Assembly: GCF_019428685.1 (NCBI RefSeq)
Contig: NZ_CP080095.1
Span: 310,001 to 374,000 of the forward strand
Reading direction: 5' to 3'
DNA length: 64,000 nucleotides
Origin: Paraburkholderia edwinii
GTDB taxonomy: Bacteria; Pseudomonadota; Gammaproteobacteria; Burkholderiales; Burkholderiaceae
Numbering within the stretch: position 1 is the first letter of the stretch; every line of letters starts with the position of its first letter. A program made the position numbers and the translations under genes. A model generated the notes under the pieces. It searched no databases. It saw only the letters and a list, made by a program, of their open reading frames with translations, and was not told where the DNA came from. Shown piece after piece: positions 27,495-36,724 of the stretch.

Positions 27495-28712
27495 ATGAAG
27501 TCGGCGTTTTCATTTTTTCCCGCCTGGCCTCTGACGCCCGATGCCATTTTTTGGGCAGGTCTCGCGCTGCTGGCCGCGGGCCTGTGCGGCGAGCTGTGCT
27601 ATCGCGCCTGGCATTTGCCGCGCATCTCCGGTTACGCGGTAATCGGATTGATCGCGGGCGCGGCGGGGTCCGGCGTGATCGACGCCGAGTCGGCCAGCGC
27701 GGCCCGGCCGTTGCTCGATGTGGCGCTCGGCCTTTTGCTGTTCGAGCTCGGCAGCCGCCTCGACTTGCGCTGGATCCGGCGCAATCCGTGGCTGATCCTG
27801 TCGAGCATCGCGGAGGCGACGCTGACCTTCGTGCTCGTGCTGACCGTTCTGCTAGTCGTGCACGTGCCCGTGATGACCGCGATGGTGCTCGCATCGATTG
27901 CCATGGCGACCTCGCCGGCCATGGTGATCCAGCTCAAAACCGAGTTGCGCGCCGAAGGCCAGGTCACGCAGCGTCTGATGACGCTGACCGCGCTGAACAG
28001 CATGTACGCGGTGGTGATCGAGAAGCTCGCGTCCGGCTGGCTGCATCAGGAAATTTACGGCAACGTGTTCGCGACGATTCTCCAGCCGCTTTATCTGCTC
28101 GTTGGCTCGCTGATCCTTGCGTATCTGCTTGCTCGTACGTGCACGTTCTTCTATCGCCGCGTCAACATGCAGGACGAGCATTCGTTCGTCGCGCTGTTCG
28201 GGCTCGTGCTGCTGGCGATCGCCATTGCGCACGTCTTCAAGCTGTCGACCATTCTCGCGCTGCTCGCGGCCGGCATCATCGTCAAGAATCTCGAAGCGCG
28301 GCCGCAACTGTGGCCGCAGCATTTCGGCACGGCCGGCTGGCTGCTCACCGTCATTCTGTTCGTGCTCACGTTGACCACGTTCGAATGGCGCGATATCGCG
28401 CTCGGCGGTGTCGCGGCATGCGGACTTATCGTGGCGCGCCTCGTCGGCAAGATGGTCGGCGTGCTCATTTTCGCGAAGCCGAGCGGATTGAACTGGAAGC
28501 AGGGCGCGGCGCTCGGGCTGTCGCTCTCGCCGATGTCGGCGCTCGCCTATCTGCTCGTCGACGACACCTACACGCTGTACCCGAATTTCGATCCGATGCT
28601 GCGCGCGGTCATCATGTGCTCGATCGTCGTGCTGCAGCTGGTGGGTCCGTGGCTCGTTTACCGCAGCCTTGCGCTGGTCGGCGAACGACGCGATAACGCT
28701 CGAACCTCGTAA
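27495..28712 (+). CDS. cation:proton antiporter, CPA2 (KefB) family
   Basis: 405 residues with about 11-12 membrane segments. It should exchange K+ or Na+ for protons across the inner membrane. Family landmarks are [36 protein letters not shown] and the Asn/Asp-lacking helix [12 protein letters not shown]. There is no C-terminal TrkA-N domain, so it is a short CPA2 member without glutathione/NAD gating. The ATG at 27495 has AAGGAGAACC upstream. It is followed by the YbdK-type gene after 8 bases, and both lie between the two origin modules. Confidence 0.85.
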   Translation: MKSAFSFFPAWPLTPDAIFWAGLALLAAGLCGELCYRAWHLPRISGYAVIGLIAGAAGSGVIDAESASAARPLLDVALGLLLFELGSRLDLRWIRRNPWLILSSIAEATLTFVLVLTVLLVVHVPVMTAMVLASIAMATSPAMVIQLKTELRAEGQVTQRLMTLTALNSMYAVVIEKLASGWLHQEIYGNVFATILQPLYLLVGSLILAYLLARTCTFFYRRVNMQDEHSFVALFGLVLLAIAIAHVFKLSTILALLAAGIIVKNLEARPQLWPQHFGTAGWLLTVILFVLTLTTFEWRDIALGGVAACGLIVARLVGKMVGVLIFAKPSGLNWKQGAALGLSLSPMSALAYLLVDDTYTLYPNFDPMLRAVIMCSIVVLQLVGPWLVYRSLALVGERRDNARTS

Positions 28713-28720
28713 AGGACGCC

Positions 28721-29836
28721 ATGTCACTCGAACCCTTCGTCGATTCGAAACCGTTCACCTTCGGTATCGAACTCGAGATGCAGATTGTGAACACGCATGA
28801 CTATGATCTGACCAAAGCCGGGTCGGACTTGCTGCGTCTGATCAAGGACGAAAAGATTCCAGGCAATATCACGCCGGAAATCACCGAAAGCATGATCGAG
28901 CTGTCGACCGGCATTTGCACGTCGCACGAACAGGCCGTCGCCGATCTGCACACGATTCGCAATACGCTCGTCGCCGCGGCGGACCGCCTGAACGTCGGCC
29001 TGTGCGGCGGCGGTACGCATGCATTCCAGCAATGGAGCGAGCGGCAGATCGTCGATACGCCGCGCTTTCAGTATCTGTCGGAACTCTACGGTTACCTTGC
29101 CAAGCAGTTCACGGTGTTTGGTCAGCATGTCCATATCGGTTGTCCCGATTCGGACAGCGCGCTGTTTCTGCTTCATTCGATGTCCCGATTCATTCCGCAT
29201 TTCATTGCGCTGTCGGCTTCGTCGCCGTTCGTCCAGGGCGTCGACACCGGTTTTCATTCGGCACGGCTGAATTCGGTCTTCGCGTTTCCGCTATCGGGCC
29301 GCGCGCCGTTCGTGCTGACCTGGGACAGCTTCGAAGAATACTTTTCGAAGATGGTCCACACCGGTGTCGTTAACAGCATGAAAGATTTCTATTGGGACAT
29401 CCGACCAAAACCGGGTTTCGGCACGATCGAAGTTCGCGTGATGGACACGCCGCTCTCGGTCGATCGCGCAGCCGCGATTGCCTGCTACATCCAGACGCTC
29501 GCGCGGCATCTGCTTCTGGATAAACCCCTTACGCCAAAAGAGGACGACTACCTCGTCTACACGTTTAACCGCTTCGAAGCGTGCCGTTTCGGCCTTGCCG
29601 GCACGTGTATCGATCCGCAAACCGGAGAACGCCGGACCATCTCCGAAGACATCATTCAAACGCTTGAGCGGATCGCGCCGCATGCCGAAGCATTGGGTTC
29701 GACGAAGGCGCTCGACGAAGTCGGCTCGATTGCGCGTGGCCAGATGAACGATGCAACGTGGCTGCGCACGGTCTATCGCGACGAAAAATCGCTGCATGAA
29801 GCAGTGCGTCAGCAATGCCTGCAATGGCGCGCATAG
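28721..29836 (+). CDS. YbdK-type carboxylate-amine ligase (glutamate-cysteine ligase 2 family)
   Basis: 371 residues. Members of this family form gamma-glutamyl bonds with ATP; E. coli YbdK has weak glutamate-cysteine ligase activity. Motifs: [13 protein letters not shown] near the start, [19 protein letters not shown], the metal/substrate motif [11 protein letters not shown] and [16 protein letters not shown]. It lies 8 bases after the antiporter gene and ends before an intrinsic terminator. The natural product is uncertain, since the organism already has gshA. Confidence 0.9.
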   Translation: MSLEPFVDSKPFTFGIELEMQIVNTHDYDLTKAGSDLLRLIKDEKIPGNITPEITESMIELSTGICTSHEQAVADLHTIRNTLVAAADRLNVGLCGGGTHAFQQWSERQIVDTPRFQYLSELYGYLAKQFTVFGQHVHIGCPDSDSALFLLHSMSRFIPHFIALSASSPFVQGVDTGFHSARLNSVFAFPLSGRAPFVLTWDSFEEYFSKMVHTGVVNSMKDFYWDIRPKPGFGTIEVRVMDTPLSVDRAAAIACYIQTLARHLLLDKPLTPKEDDYLVYTFNRFEACRFGLAGTCIDPQTGERRTISEDIIQTLERIAPHAEALGSTKALDEVGSIARGQMNDATWLRTVYRDEKSLHEAVRQQCLQWRA

Positions 29837-29877
29837 GCAAACAGATAAAAGCGCCGTCAAATTCTGTCATCTTGATG

Positions 29878-29900
29878 AACCCGCTTTTAGCGGGTTTTTT
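29878..29900 (+). terminator. intrinsic terminator after the YbdK-type gene
   Basis: Stem AACCCGCT/AGCGGGTT with loop TTT and a T-run to 29900, 42 bases after the stop codon. It would shield the right origin module from transcription of the antiporter-ligase operon. Confidence 0.9.
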
Positions 29901-30531
29901 CGTTTAAAAAGCCCCGGCTTCGGGCTCCCAGCTTCTTTCCAATGTTTACATATACAAACGTAGTAGTAGTTAACAAGCATTGCACTTGTCTGTGGACAAC
30001 AGAATAATCTCCTGAAAAGTCAAAGCACTGCGAAAACCATAACCATGCGCAGCACCGCTGGATCAACGCTTGCAACGGCTGACAACCTGGAGCCGGCTTT
30101 GTCGGGGTCGCGCGTTATCAAGAATTCACGCACAGGCAGTCAACTGTCTTTTCCCGTGGTTATCCACAGATTGCGTTGGACAACTTAGCTGTACGATTTG
30201 CCGCTCTCGCATAGAATGACGACTTCGCCGCAGCGAATGGTCCCGCTGCTCCCGGTTGAAGTGATTCGAAGGGTCCAGGTGTTGGGTTTTTCGCCAGGTC
30301 TTTTGGCGGGTCCGTCGGGTCTTTCGGGTCGAACGGGTGCAATGGTCGCTGCGGACATAAAGAGAGTGTGCGACTCTCCCACTAACGCGCCGGGACAGGC
30401 GTGCAAAGCAGGAAATTTTTGAGATAGTAGGAATCGGCTCGCCGGTTTTTTTCCGGCGGGACAACCCCACACGGCTGCCGGCGGTTTGCATTGCTGCCAA
30501 CACGCTGAGGCACGTCGTCAATAACCAACGA
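29901..30531. other. gene-free region holding the right origin module
   Basis: About 630 bases between the terminator and the MarR-type gene. It carries the right origin-like module (29942-30168). An imperfect DnaA-like site, TTGGACAAC, lies at 30176-30184. Open frames here on the minus strand lack starts and family resemblance. Confidence 0.5.
29942..30168 (-). other. oriC: candidate replication-origin module, right half
   Basis: Read on the minus strand: a TGTGGATAA-oriented DnaA box (TTATCCACA on plus, 30160-30168), TTGTCCACA (29999-29991), a 13-base spacer, CTTGTTAACT (29977-29968), ACTACTACTACG within 29970-29959, an AT-rich stretch and GTAAACAT (29949-29942). Order, orientation and the 13-base spacing equal those of the left module. 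The spacer sequence is different, which argues for conserved function rather than recent duplication. The two modules face each other across the antiporter and ligase genes. Confidence 0.6.
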
Positions 30532-31182
30532 ATGACTATGAGCGAAGGCGTTTACGGAGAACAGGCTACCGGGCGGGTGACCCACAGCCTGTTACGACTC
30601 AGCACGGCAATGCGTAGCCAGGCATGGGAATGGGCGGAAGGCGCAGGCCTCACGCCGACCCAGGGCGAAATTCTTGTGCTGCTGATGGGGCGCAAGGGCC
30701 CGATGCGTCTCGGCGAGATCGCACGCGAAACGGCGTTGACCGCCGCGACGACGAGCGATGCGGTGAGCACGCTGGAAGGCAAAGGTCTTGTCGAAAAGCG
30801 GCGGGCGCTCGATGACGGTCGCGCACTCGCGGTCCGTTTGACGGCCCGCGGTCGCACGGCGGCCAAGCGTGCGGCGCAGTGGCCTGACTTCCTGGCAAAG
30901 GCAGTCGGCACGTTGCGCGACGATGAACAGGCCATGTTCTATCGCACGTTGCTGAAGACGGTCCGGCAACTCGAAGTGCAAGGCCAGATTCCCTTGCACC
31001 GGATGTGTGTAACCTGCACGCATTTCGAACCGAGCAAAAATCCGAAGAAGGCGCTGCATCGCTGCGCGCTGCTCGACATCACGATGTCGGATACGGACTT
31101 GCGGCTCGATTGCTCGGTCCACGAAACCGCGGATATCGCGACGCAAAAGAAAACCTGGAAGATCTTCGCGCAGCAGGCCTGA
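30532..31182 (+). CDS. MarR-family regulator with C-terminal four-cysteine motif
   Basis: 216 residues, longer than the usual 140-160. The winged helix-turn-helix is clear (LTPTQGEILVLLMGRKGPMRLGEIA, then ALTAATTSDAVSTLEGKGLVEKRR and the wing DDGRALAVRLTARG). The extra C-terminal part has Cys159, Cys162, Cys178 and Cys194 (C-x2-C-x15-C-x15-C), a likely zinc or iron-sulfur site. It may sense metals or redox state. Its target is unknown; the gene stands alone just right of the origin-like region. Confidence 0.88.
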   Translation: MTMSEGVYGEQATGRVTHSLLRLSTAMRSQAWEWAEGAGLTPTQGEILVLLMGRKGPMRLGEIARETALTAATTSDAVSTLEGKGLVEKRRALDDGRALAVRLTARGRTAAKRAAQWPDFLAKAVGTLRDDEQAMFYRTLLKTVRQLEVQGQIPLHRMCVTCTHFEPSKNPKKALHRCALLDITMSDTDLRLDCSVHETADIATQKKTWKIFAQQA

Positions 31183-31200
31183 CTCCGCTAAACTGCGGAG
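31183..31200 (+). terminator. weak hairpin after the MarR-type gene
   Basis: CTCCGC-TAAACT-GCGGAG begins at the base after the stop codon. There is no T-run, so it is at best a weak terminator or an RNA-stabilising hairpin. Confidence 0.35.
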
Positions 31201-31381
31201 CCGGCTCGCCAGCAGCGCTTGCGCTGCGTGAAGAAGCCAGTGTCAGCAACGTAGCGGGGCGCGACGCTCCGCCCGTTTGCAATGCGGTTGCCATGCAGTA
31301 ACGGTCCGTAGCTGCAGCAGCTTGCAGCGCATTTTCCCGCGCCGGCGGGAAGGCGCCTCTTTTGTCAACGTGATGTGAGAT

Positions 31382-32104
31382 ATGCCGATGAATCACGAAG
31401 TTCTGGCCATTCGCCATGTGCACTTCGAGGATCTGGGCAGTCTCGAACTCGTGCTCGGCGAGCGCGGGTGGCCTGTCCGTTATCTCGACGTCGGCTTTGC
31501 GCGCATCGAGGCGCCCAATCCGGTCGCGCCGTCGCTGATGGTCGTGCTCGGCGGCCCGATCGGCGCCTATGACGACAACCGCTATCCCACACTCAGCCCG
31601 CTACTTTCGATGATCGAAAAGCGCGTGGCGGCCGGCTTGCCGACGCTTGGCATTTGCCTCGGCGCGCAGCTGATTGCGCGCGCGATGGGGGCACGCGTCT
31701 ATCCGGCCGGGCATGCGGAAATCGGCTGGTCGCCGCTGACGTTGACCGAAGCCGGTCGTGCGTCATCAATTCGTCATCTTGACGGTCGATCGACGTCGAT
31801 GCTCCATTGGCACGGCGATACATTCGACTTGCCGGCGGGCGCGACGCGGCTAGCGTCTACGTCTCTTTGCGAAAACCAGGCGTTTTCGTTCGGCAATCAC
31901 GTACTCGGTTTGCAGTGCCATCCTGAGATTCGCACCGAACGCTTCGAACCGTGGCTGATTGGCCATGCGAGCGAACTCGTGACGCATGGCATCGACGTGC
32001 TGCAATTGCGCGACGACACGGCGCGTTTCGGTCCGGCGCTCGAAGCCGCTGCATCGCGAATGTTCGGTGAATGGCTCGATCAGCTCGACGCGCAGCAGTC
32101 GTAA
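31382..32104 (+). CDS. class I glutamine amidotransferase-like protein
   Basis: 240 residues. The GATase fold and triad are visible: nucleophile Cys92 in GICLGAQLIA, His180 and Glu182 in LQCHPEI. Stand-alone members of this group act as glutamine amidotransferases or gamma-glutamyl hydrolases. The substrate cannot be read from sequence. A hairpin TTCCCGC-GCCG-GCGGGAA (31334-31351) lies in its leader. ATG codons at 31382 and 31388 are both possible. It is followed by the old yellow enzyme gene, 134 bases on. Confidence 0.85.
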   Translation: MPMNHEVLAIRHVHFEDLGSLELVLGERGWPVRYLDVGFARIEAPNPVAPSLMVVLGGPIGAYDDNRYPTLSPLLSMIEKRVAAGLPTLGICLGAQLIARAMGARVYPAGHAEIGWSPLTLTEAGRASSIRHLDGRSTSMLHWHGDTFDLPAGATRLASTSLCENQAFSFGNHVLGLQCHPEIRTERFEPWLIGHASELVTHGIDVLQLRDDTARFGPALEAAASRMFGEWLDQLDAQQS

Positions 32105-32238
32105 GACCATCGTGAGAAGGGCTGCTGTTTTCGCTTGTTAAAAACAGCAAAAAACATCGACTTCGCGAGCGAATGCAGAGCTTCGGACCCGGTGCTATTC
32201 TCGAACGCTCCTCCTCACGTTCGACCGAGTCCCATCCC

Positions 32239-33351
32239 ATGAGCGCCCTGTTTTCTCCGCTCACGCTGCGAAGCGTGACGCTGCCGAATCGCATCGTCGT
32301 CTCGCCGATGTGCCAGTACTCCGCCGAACGCGGTGAAGCGACCGCGTGGCACATGATCCACCTCGGGCATCTCGCGCTATCGGGCGCGGGCATCCTGTTT
32401 ATCGAAGCGACTGCCGTGGAGCCGGACGGCCGCATCACGCCGGGCGATCTCGGCTTGTGGGACGACATGACCGAAGCCGCACTCGTGCCGGTGCTCGCGG
32501 CCATTCGCAAGTATTCCGACATTCCGGTAGCGATGCAGCTTGCGCATGCGGGCCGCAAGGCGTCGAGCCATACGCCGTGGGACGGCGGTCAGCTGATTCC
32601 GGTAGCCGACGGCGGCTGGTTGCCGCACGCGCCTTCCGCATTGCCGCACAAGGCCGGCGAAGAGCCGCCGCTCGCACTCGACTATCCGGCCTTCAACCGG
32701 ATTCGCGACGCATTCGGCGCCTCGGCGCGACGCGCGGCGCGGCTCGGTGTCGATGCGCTCGAGATCCATTGCGCGCACGGCTATCTGCTGCACGAGTTCC
32801 TTTCGCCGATCGCGAATCAGCGCGGCGACGAATATGGCGGCTCGCGCGAGAACCGCATGCGCTTTCCGCTCGAGATTTTCGATATCGTGCGGGCTGCGTT
32901 TCCGGCCGATAAGCCGGTCGGCGTGCGTATCTCGGCCGTCGACTGGGTCGACGGCGGACTGACGATCGACGACACGATTGCCTTCGCGCAGGAGCTGAAA
33001 AAGCGCGGTTCTGACTGGATCGACGCATCGAGCGGCGGCGTATCGCCATTACAGAAAATTCCGCTCGAACCCGGCTATCAGGCGCCGTTCGCCAAGGCGA
33101 TCAAGCAAGCGACGGGCTTGCCGACCATCGCCGTCGGTTTGATCAGCGATCCCGAACACGCGAACCGGCTCGTCGAGGAAGGCGACGCCGATCTGATCGC
33201 CATGGCGCGCGCCATACTGTACGATCCGCGCTGGCCATGGCACGCGGCCGCGCAACTGGGCGCGTCGGTGAAGGCGCCGCCGCAATACTGGCGTTCGCAG
33301 CCGCGCGATCAGAAAGCGTTGTTCGGCGATATTTCGTTCGGGCAGCGCTGA
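32239..33351 (+). CDS. NADH:flavin oxidoreductase, old yellow enzyme (YqjM/XenA type)
   Basis: 370 residues. An FMN-dependent TIM barrel that reduces activated C=C bonds, as in xenobiotic or electrophile detoxification. Family marks: LPNRIVVSPMCQYSAERG (with the Cys typical of the YqjM class), AMQLAHAGRKAS, the active-site pair in EIHCAHGYLLHEFLSP, and ENRMRFPLEI. The ATG at 32239 starts the barrel. A terminator-like hairpin follows. Confidence 0.92.
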   Translation: MSALFSPLTLRSVTLPNRIVVSPMCQYSAERGEATAWHMIHLGHLALSGAGILFIEATAVEPDGRITPGDLGLWDDMTEAALVPVLAAIRKYSDIPVAMQLAHAGRKASSHTPWDGGQLIPVADGGWLPHAPSALPHKAGEEPPLALDYPAFNRIRDAFGASARRAARLGVDALEIHCAHGYLLHEFLSPIANQRGDEYGGSRENRMRFPLEIFDIVRAAFPADKPVGVRISAVDWVDGGLTIDDTIAFAQELKKRGSDWIDASSGGVSPLQKIPLEPGYQAPFAKAIKQATGLPTIAVGLISDPEHANRLVEEGDADLIAMARAILYDPRWPWHAAAQLGASVKAPPQYWRSQPRDQKALFGDISFGQR

Positions 33352-33460
33352 TCTTCCGAGCGAGGCACAGGAAGCGGCTTCGCCTGCATGCCGACGCTTG
33401 AACGAAGTCACATCGACCGTGTACGATGCCGGTTGTGATGCGGTTGCGCATCAACTGTCG

Positions 33461-33487
33461 ACGCGGCGCCAGCAGGGCGCCGCGTTT
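33461..33487 (+). terminator. terminator-like hairpin after the old yellow enzyme gene
   Basis: Perfect 10-bp stem ACGCGGCGCC/GGCGCCGCGT with loop AGCAG, followed by a short TT tail. It lies about 110 bases after the stop codon. Confidence 0.65.
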
Positions 33488-33560
33488 GCTATCCGGACCA
33501 AAAAAAACAGTCGGAAAGCGGACGGAAAGTCCACCTTAGTTTTTCACAAGGATTCATTCA

Positions 33561-34049
33561 ATGAGTTCACGCAGGATCGCCGTGCGCCAATCGGGCGTCC
33601 ATGGCAAAGGCGTGTTTGCGCTCGAACCGATCGCAGCGGGCGAACGCCTGATCGAATACAAGGGGGAGCGGATCTCGTGGAAAGAGGCTTTGCGGCGCCA
33701 TCCGCATAATCCGGACGAACCGAATCACACCTTTTATTTCGCGCTCGATAACGGCGGCGTGATCGACGGCAAGGTGAAGGGCAATAGCGCGCGCTGGATC
33801 AACCATTCGTGCGCGCCGAATTGCGAAGCCGAAGAGATCGACGGGCACGTGTTTGTCGACGCGCTTCGCGATATCGCGGCCGGCGAAGAGCTGTTCTACG
33901 ATTACGGCTTGGTGATCGACGCGCGCCAGACGAAGAAGCTCAAGCGCGAATACGAATGCCGCTGCGGCGCGCGCAAGTGCCGCGGCACGATGCTCGCGCC
34001 GCCCGAAAAAGAAGAGAAGGAAAAGAAGAGCAAAAAGAAAAAGAAATGA
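33561..34049 (+). CDS. SET-domain protein (lysine methyltransferase-like)
   Basis: 162 residues. A complete small SET domain fills it: VRQSGVHGKGVFALEPIAAG at the N-terminus, the cofactor motif RWINHSCAPNCEAEE and GEELFYDYG. A post-SET cysteine cluster (CRCGARKCRG) follows, and a Lys-rich tail of about 20 residues. SET enzymes methylate lysines with S-adenosylmethionine. Bacterial members are seen in several lineages, with few known targets. The Lys-rich tail could bind nucleic acid. A Shine-Dalgarno AAGGA precedes the ATG. Confidence 0.9.
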   Translation: MSSRRIAVRQSGVHGKGVFALEPIAAGERLIEYKGERISWKEALRRHPHNPDEPNHTFYFALDNGGVIDGKVKGNSARWINHSCAPNCEAEEIDGHVFVDALRDIAAGEELFYDYGLVIDARQTKKLKREYECRCGARKCRGTMLAPPEKEEKEKKSKKKKK

Positions 34050-34090
34050 GCGGCGGCAGCCGTGTTCAGGCTGCCGCGTCAGTCATCCAT

Positions 34091-35677
34091 TCACAGATCG
34101 ATCGGCGCGTTATGCGCCGATTTTTTTGCGTCTTGCGGCGGCGTCGCTTCATGCTCGCCGCGCTCTGTGCGTTCGCTGTCTTTCTCGCTGCCTTTCCCGC
34201 TATCGCGCTCGTTGCCGAGCGTTTTGTCGTCTGCGCGCCGTGTCGCGCCGATCACGACCGGAATGCGCACAATGAAGCGCGCGCCGCCTTCGGGTGCATC
34301 TTCGTAATGCACGCTGCCGTGATGCAGCACCATGATGTCGTGGACGATCGCGAGCCCGAGCCCGGCGCCGCCGTCGACACCGGTTAAGGATTCACGATGC
34401 CGGTCGCCGCGAAAGAAGCGCTTGAAGAGGTCGGGTTGCTGCGTACCCGGTACGCCGGGCCCGTTGTCTTCGACGGTGAGCTCGGCCATGCCGACACCGT
34501 CGATCGTCGTTTCCTCGACCGTCATCGTGATGCGGCCGCCGTGCAGGCGCGCGAGCGGCACATACTTGAGCGCATTGTCGAGCAGGTTCGCGATCACTTC
34601 GCGCAGCAGCACGGGGTTGCCGCGCGCAATCAATGGGCGGTCGTTCGACGGATCGTCGAGGCGCTGGAAGCCGAGGTCGACGTGCACCGCGAGCGCACGC
34701 GGCACCCATTCGGCGCCGGTGTCGAAGGCGAGCGCCGCCATGTCAATATTGACGAAACGCGCAGCCTGTTCGCCCGGCTCCGCGCGCGCCAGCGAGAGCA
34801 GCTGGTTCGAGAGCCGCACCGCGCGATCGGCGGCGGCGCGCAGTTCGCGAACCGCCGCTAGCGTTTGTTGCGGATCGCGCGCGACCGCAGCCTGTTCGGC
34901 GTGCAGCTTCACGGCGGTCAGCGGCGTGCGCAACTGATGCGCCGCATCGGCGATGAACTTGCGCTGCGAATCGAGCGCGGTTTTCAGGCGGTCGAGCAGA
35001 CCGTTCAACGCGCCGGTCAGCGGCCGGATCTCGACAGGCACATAGGTTTCGTCAACGGGCTCGAGCGACGTGTGGGTCTGCCGGTTCAGCGAGTCGGCGA
35101 GATCGGTGAGCGGATTCAGCTGCTGGTTCACGACGCGCCAGACGATCACCCAGCCGGCGAGCAGCAACAGTAGCAACGGCATCATGATCGCGATCAGAAA
35201 CTCGGCCGCGATCCGGAAGCGATGACGCACGGGCTGCCCGACTTCAATGACGATCGGATTGCCGACCGGCTGATCGACGCGCACCTGCGCGACGCGTACC
35301 GTCACGCCCTCGTGCTTGGTTTCGAATACGTATGCATAGTGCATCCGCCGCACGCTCGTGCCTTGCAGCGGCAGGTTCGGATCGCCGGCAATTTCCGTTT
35401 CACCGGTGCTGATGCGGTAGACGAGATGTTCGACGGGGTCCGAGAACATCGCCTGGGCAAGCGGCGGCACCGCGATGCGCGCATTCGGCCCGGCGATCTG
35501 GATCTGCTTCGAGATCGCGGTGGCGAGATCGGCCAGCGACCGGTCGACGACATGCTGCGTGTATTGCCACGCGAGCCAGTACGCGATCAGGCCGCTCATC
35601 AGCGCGAGCAGCGACAAGGGAGCGGCCAGGCGGCGCAGCAGCGAGCGGCGCAGACTGTTCGCGGCCGGATAGGACAT
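34091..35677 (-). CDS. sensor histidine kinase (TctE/QseC type)
   Basis: 528 residues from the ATG at 35677. Inner-membrane sensor: membrane segment at about 15-38, periplasmic domain to about 155, second segment at 158-181, HAMP, and the phospho-acceptor His247 in FIADAAHQLRTPL. The ATPase domain has the N-box VIANLLDNALKY, DNGPGVPG and GAGLGLAIV. A charged, low-complexity tail of about 45 residues (rich in Glu, Ser, Lys) follows the catalytic domain. It is downstream of its response regulator with a 252-base gap. The signal is unknown. Confidence 0.9.
   Translation of the reverse strand: MSYPAANSLRRSLLRRLAAPLSLLALMSGLIAYWLAWQYTQHVVDRSLADLATAISKQIQIAGPNARIAVPPLAQAMFSDPVEHLVYRISTGETEIAGDPNLPLQGTSVRRMHYAYVFETKHEGVTVRVAQVRVDQPVGNPIVIEVGQPVRHRFRIAAEFLIAIMMPLLLLLLAGWVIVWRVVNQQLNPLTDLADSLNRQTHTSLEPVDETYVPVEIRPLTGALNGLLDRLKTALDSQRKFIADAAHQLRTPLTAVKLHAEQAAVARDPQQTLAAVRELRAAADRAVRLSNQLLSLARAEPGEQAARFVNIDMAALAFDTGAEWVPRALAVHVDLGFQRLDDPSNDRPLIARGNPVLLREVIANLLDNALKYVPLARLHGGRITMTVEETTIDGVGMAELTVEDNGPGVPGTQQPDLFKRFFRGDRHRESLTGVDGGAGLGLAIVHDIMVLHHGSVHYEDAPEGGARFIVRIPVVIGATRRADDKTLGNERDSGKGSEKDSERTERGEHEATPPQDAKKSAHNAPIDL
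34101..34127 (+). terminator. intrinsic terminator of the SET gene, inside the end of the kinase gene
   Basis: Stem ATCGGCGC/GCGCCGAT with loop GTTAT and seven T. It lies within the last codons of the convergent histidine kinase gene. A second 9-bp stem, GCGGCAGCC/GGCTGCCGC (34053-34077), without T-run precedes it. Confidence 0.85.
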
Positions 35678-35929
35678 GCTCGAACCCGTGAAAAGGGAAA
35701 ACGGCGAAGAACCGCGACGCATGCGCCCGCGGACGTCGACCGCAGGCAAAGCGCGATGCCGGAACGCCGCAGCGGCTTCACGTTGCACATCGGGCCGATG
35801 TGGCCGATCGCACGCCAAGCGGCGCGGCGCATTCGTGCCGGCATTCGAAGCAATCGCGCGGGGACGGGTTTCTCCGTCGCCGCGCGCGATGCTCCGTCAA
35901 ACCGTCATCCGACTGCGGTCATACGACCA

Positions 35930-36616
35930 TTATGCAGCCTGACGGATCTCTTGCAGCAAATAACCGAAACCGCGCACCGTCACGATTTCGACACGGCAGT
36001 TCTCGAGCTTTTTGCGGACACGGTGCACATAGACTTCGATCGCGGTGTCGCCGAGATCGCCGCCGAAGTGCGTGAGGTGATCCTGCAGTTGCGCCTTGCT
36101 GACCACGCGGCCATGACGCAGCAGCAGCATTTCGAGCACCGCGAATTCACGCGGCGACAGTTCGAGCGGCTTGTCGTCGTTGAAGATGCGGCGATCGACA
36201 CCCGACAGGCGCACGCCGCCGAGCGAGACTTCCGGACGCGGCATATCGCCGTGCGGGCCGCTGCGGCGCATCACGGCGCGGATACGCGCCTCGAGTTCGG
36301 CCGGTTCGAACGGCTTCAGCATGTAGTCGTCGGCGCCGGAATTGAGGCCTTGAACACGGTCGTTCAATTCGTCGCGGGCGGTCAGCACGATAACCGGCGT
36401 ATGCCGGTTGCTCTGACGAAAACGCGACAGCAACGTCATGCCGTCGATGCCGGGCAAGCCCAGATCGAGGATCACGAGTTCGTGGCGGTTTTGCGTGAGA
36501 GCCTGTTCGGCGAAGATGCCGTCGTGGACCATGTCGACCGTAAAGCCGGCTTGTTCGAGGCTGCTTTGGATGCCGCGTGCAATCGGACGGTCATCTTCGA
36601 TCAGAAGGAGTCGCAT
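35930..36616 (-). CDS. response regulator, OmpR/PhoB family
   Basis: 228 residues. The receiver domain has the phospho-acceptor Asp51 (LVILDLGLPGIDGM), Thr in IVLTARDE and Lys in DDYMLKPFEPAEL. The winged-helix output domain has LSPREFAVLEMLLLRHGRVVSK and VYVHRVRKKLE. It pairs with the kinase at 34091-35677, and resembles TctD/QmrA-like regulators. The 252 bases between the two hold no gene. Confidence 0.93.
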   Translation of the reverse strand: MRLLLIEDDRPIARGIQSSLEQAGFTVDMVHDGIFAEQALTQNRHELVILDLGLPGIDGMTLLSRFRQSNRHTPVIVLTARDELNDRVQGLNSGADDYMLKPFEPAELEARIRAVMRRSGPHGDMPRPEVSLGGVRLSGVDRRIFNDDKPLELSPREFAVLEMLLLRHGRVVSKAQLQDHLTHFGGDLGDTAIEVYVHRVRKKLENCRVEIVTVRGFGYLLQEIRQAA

Positions 36617-36724
36617 GGGTTTCGCTCAAGTACAATGGGTTAGGCATGTCAGGCACGCGGTTCGCCGGTGCGCCTGCTACACAGGAGGCCGCCGCATGCC
36701 GCGGCGGGGATGATCACGAAAGTC

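Noticed and set aside
30126..30521. 131-codon minus-strand frame inside the right origin region
   Set aside because: It covers a DnaA box, lacks a ribosome-binding site, and overlapping frames in the same area look equally protein-like.
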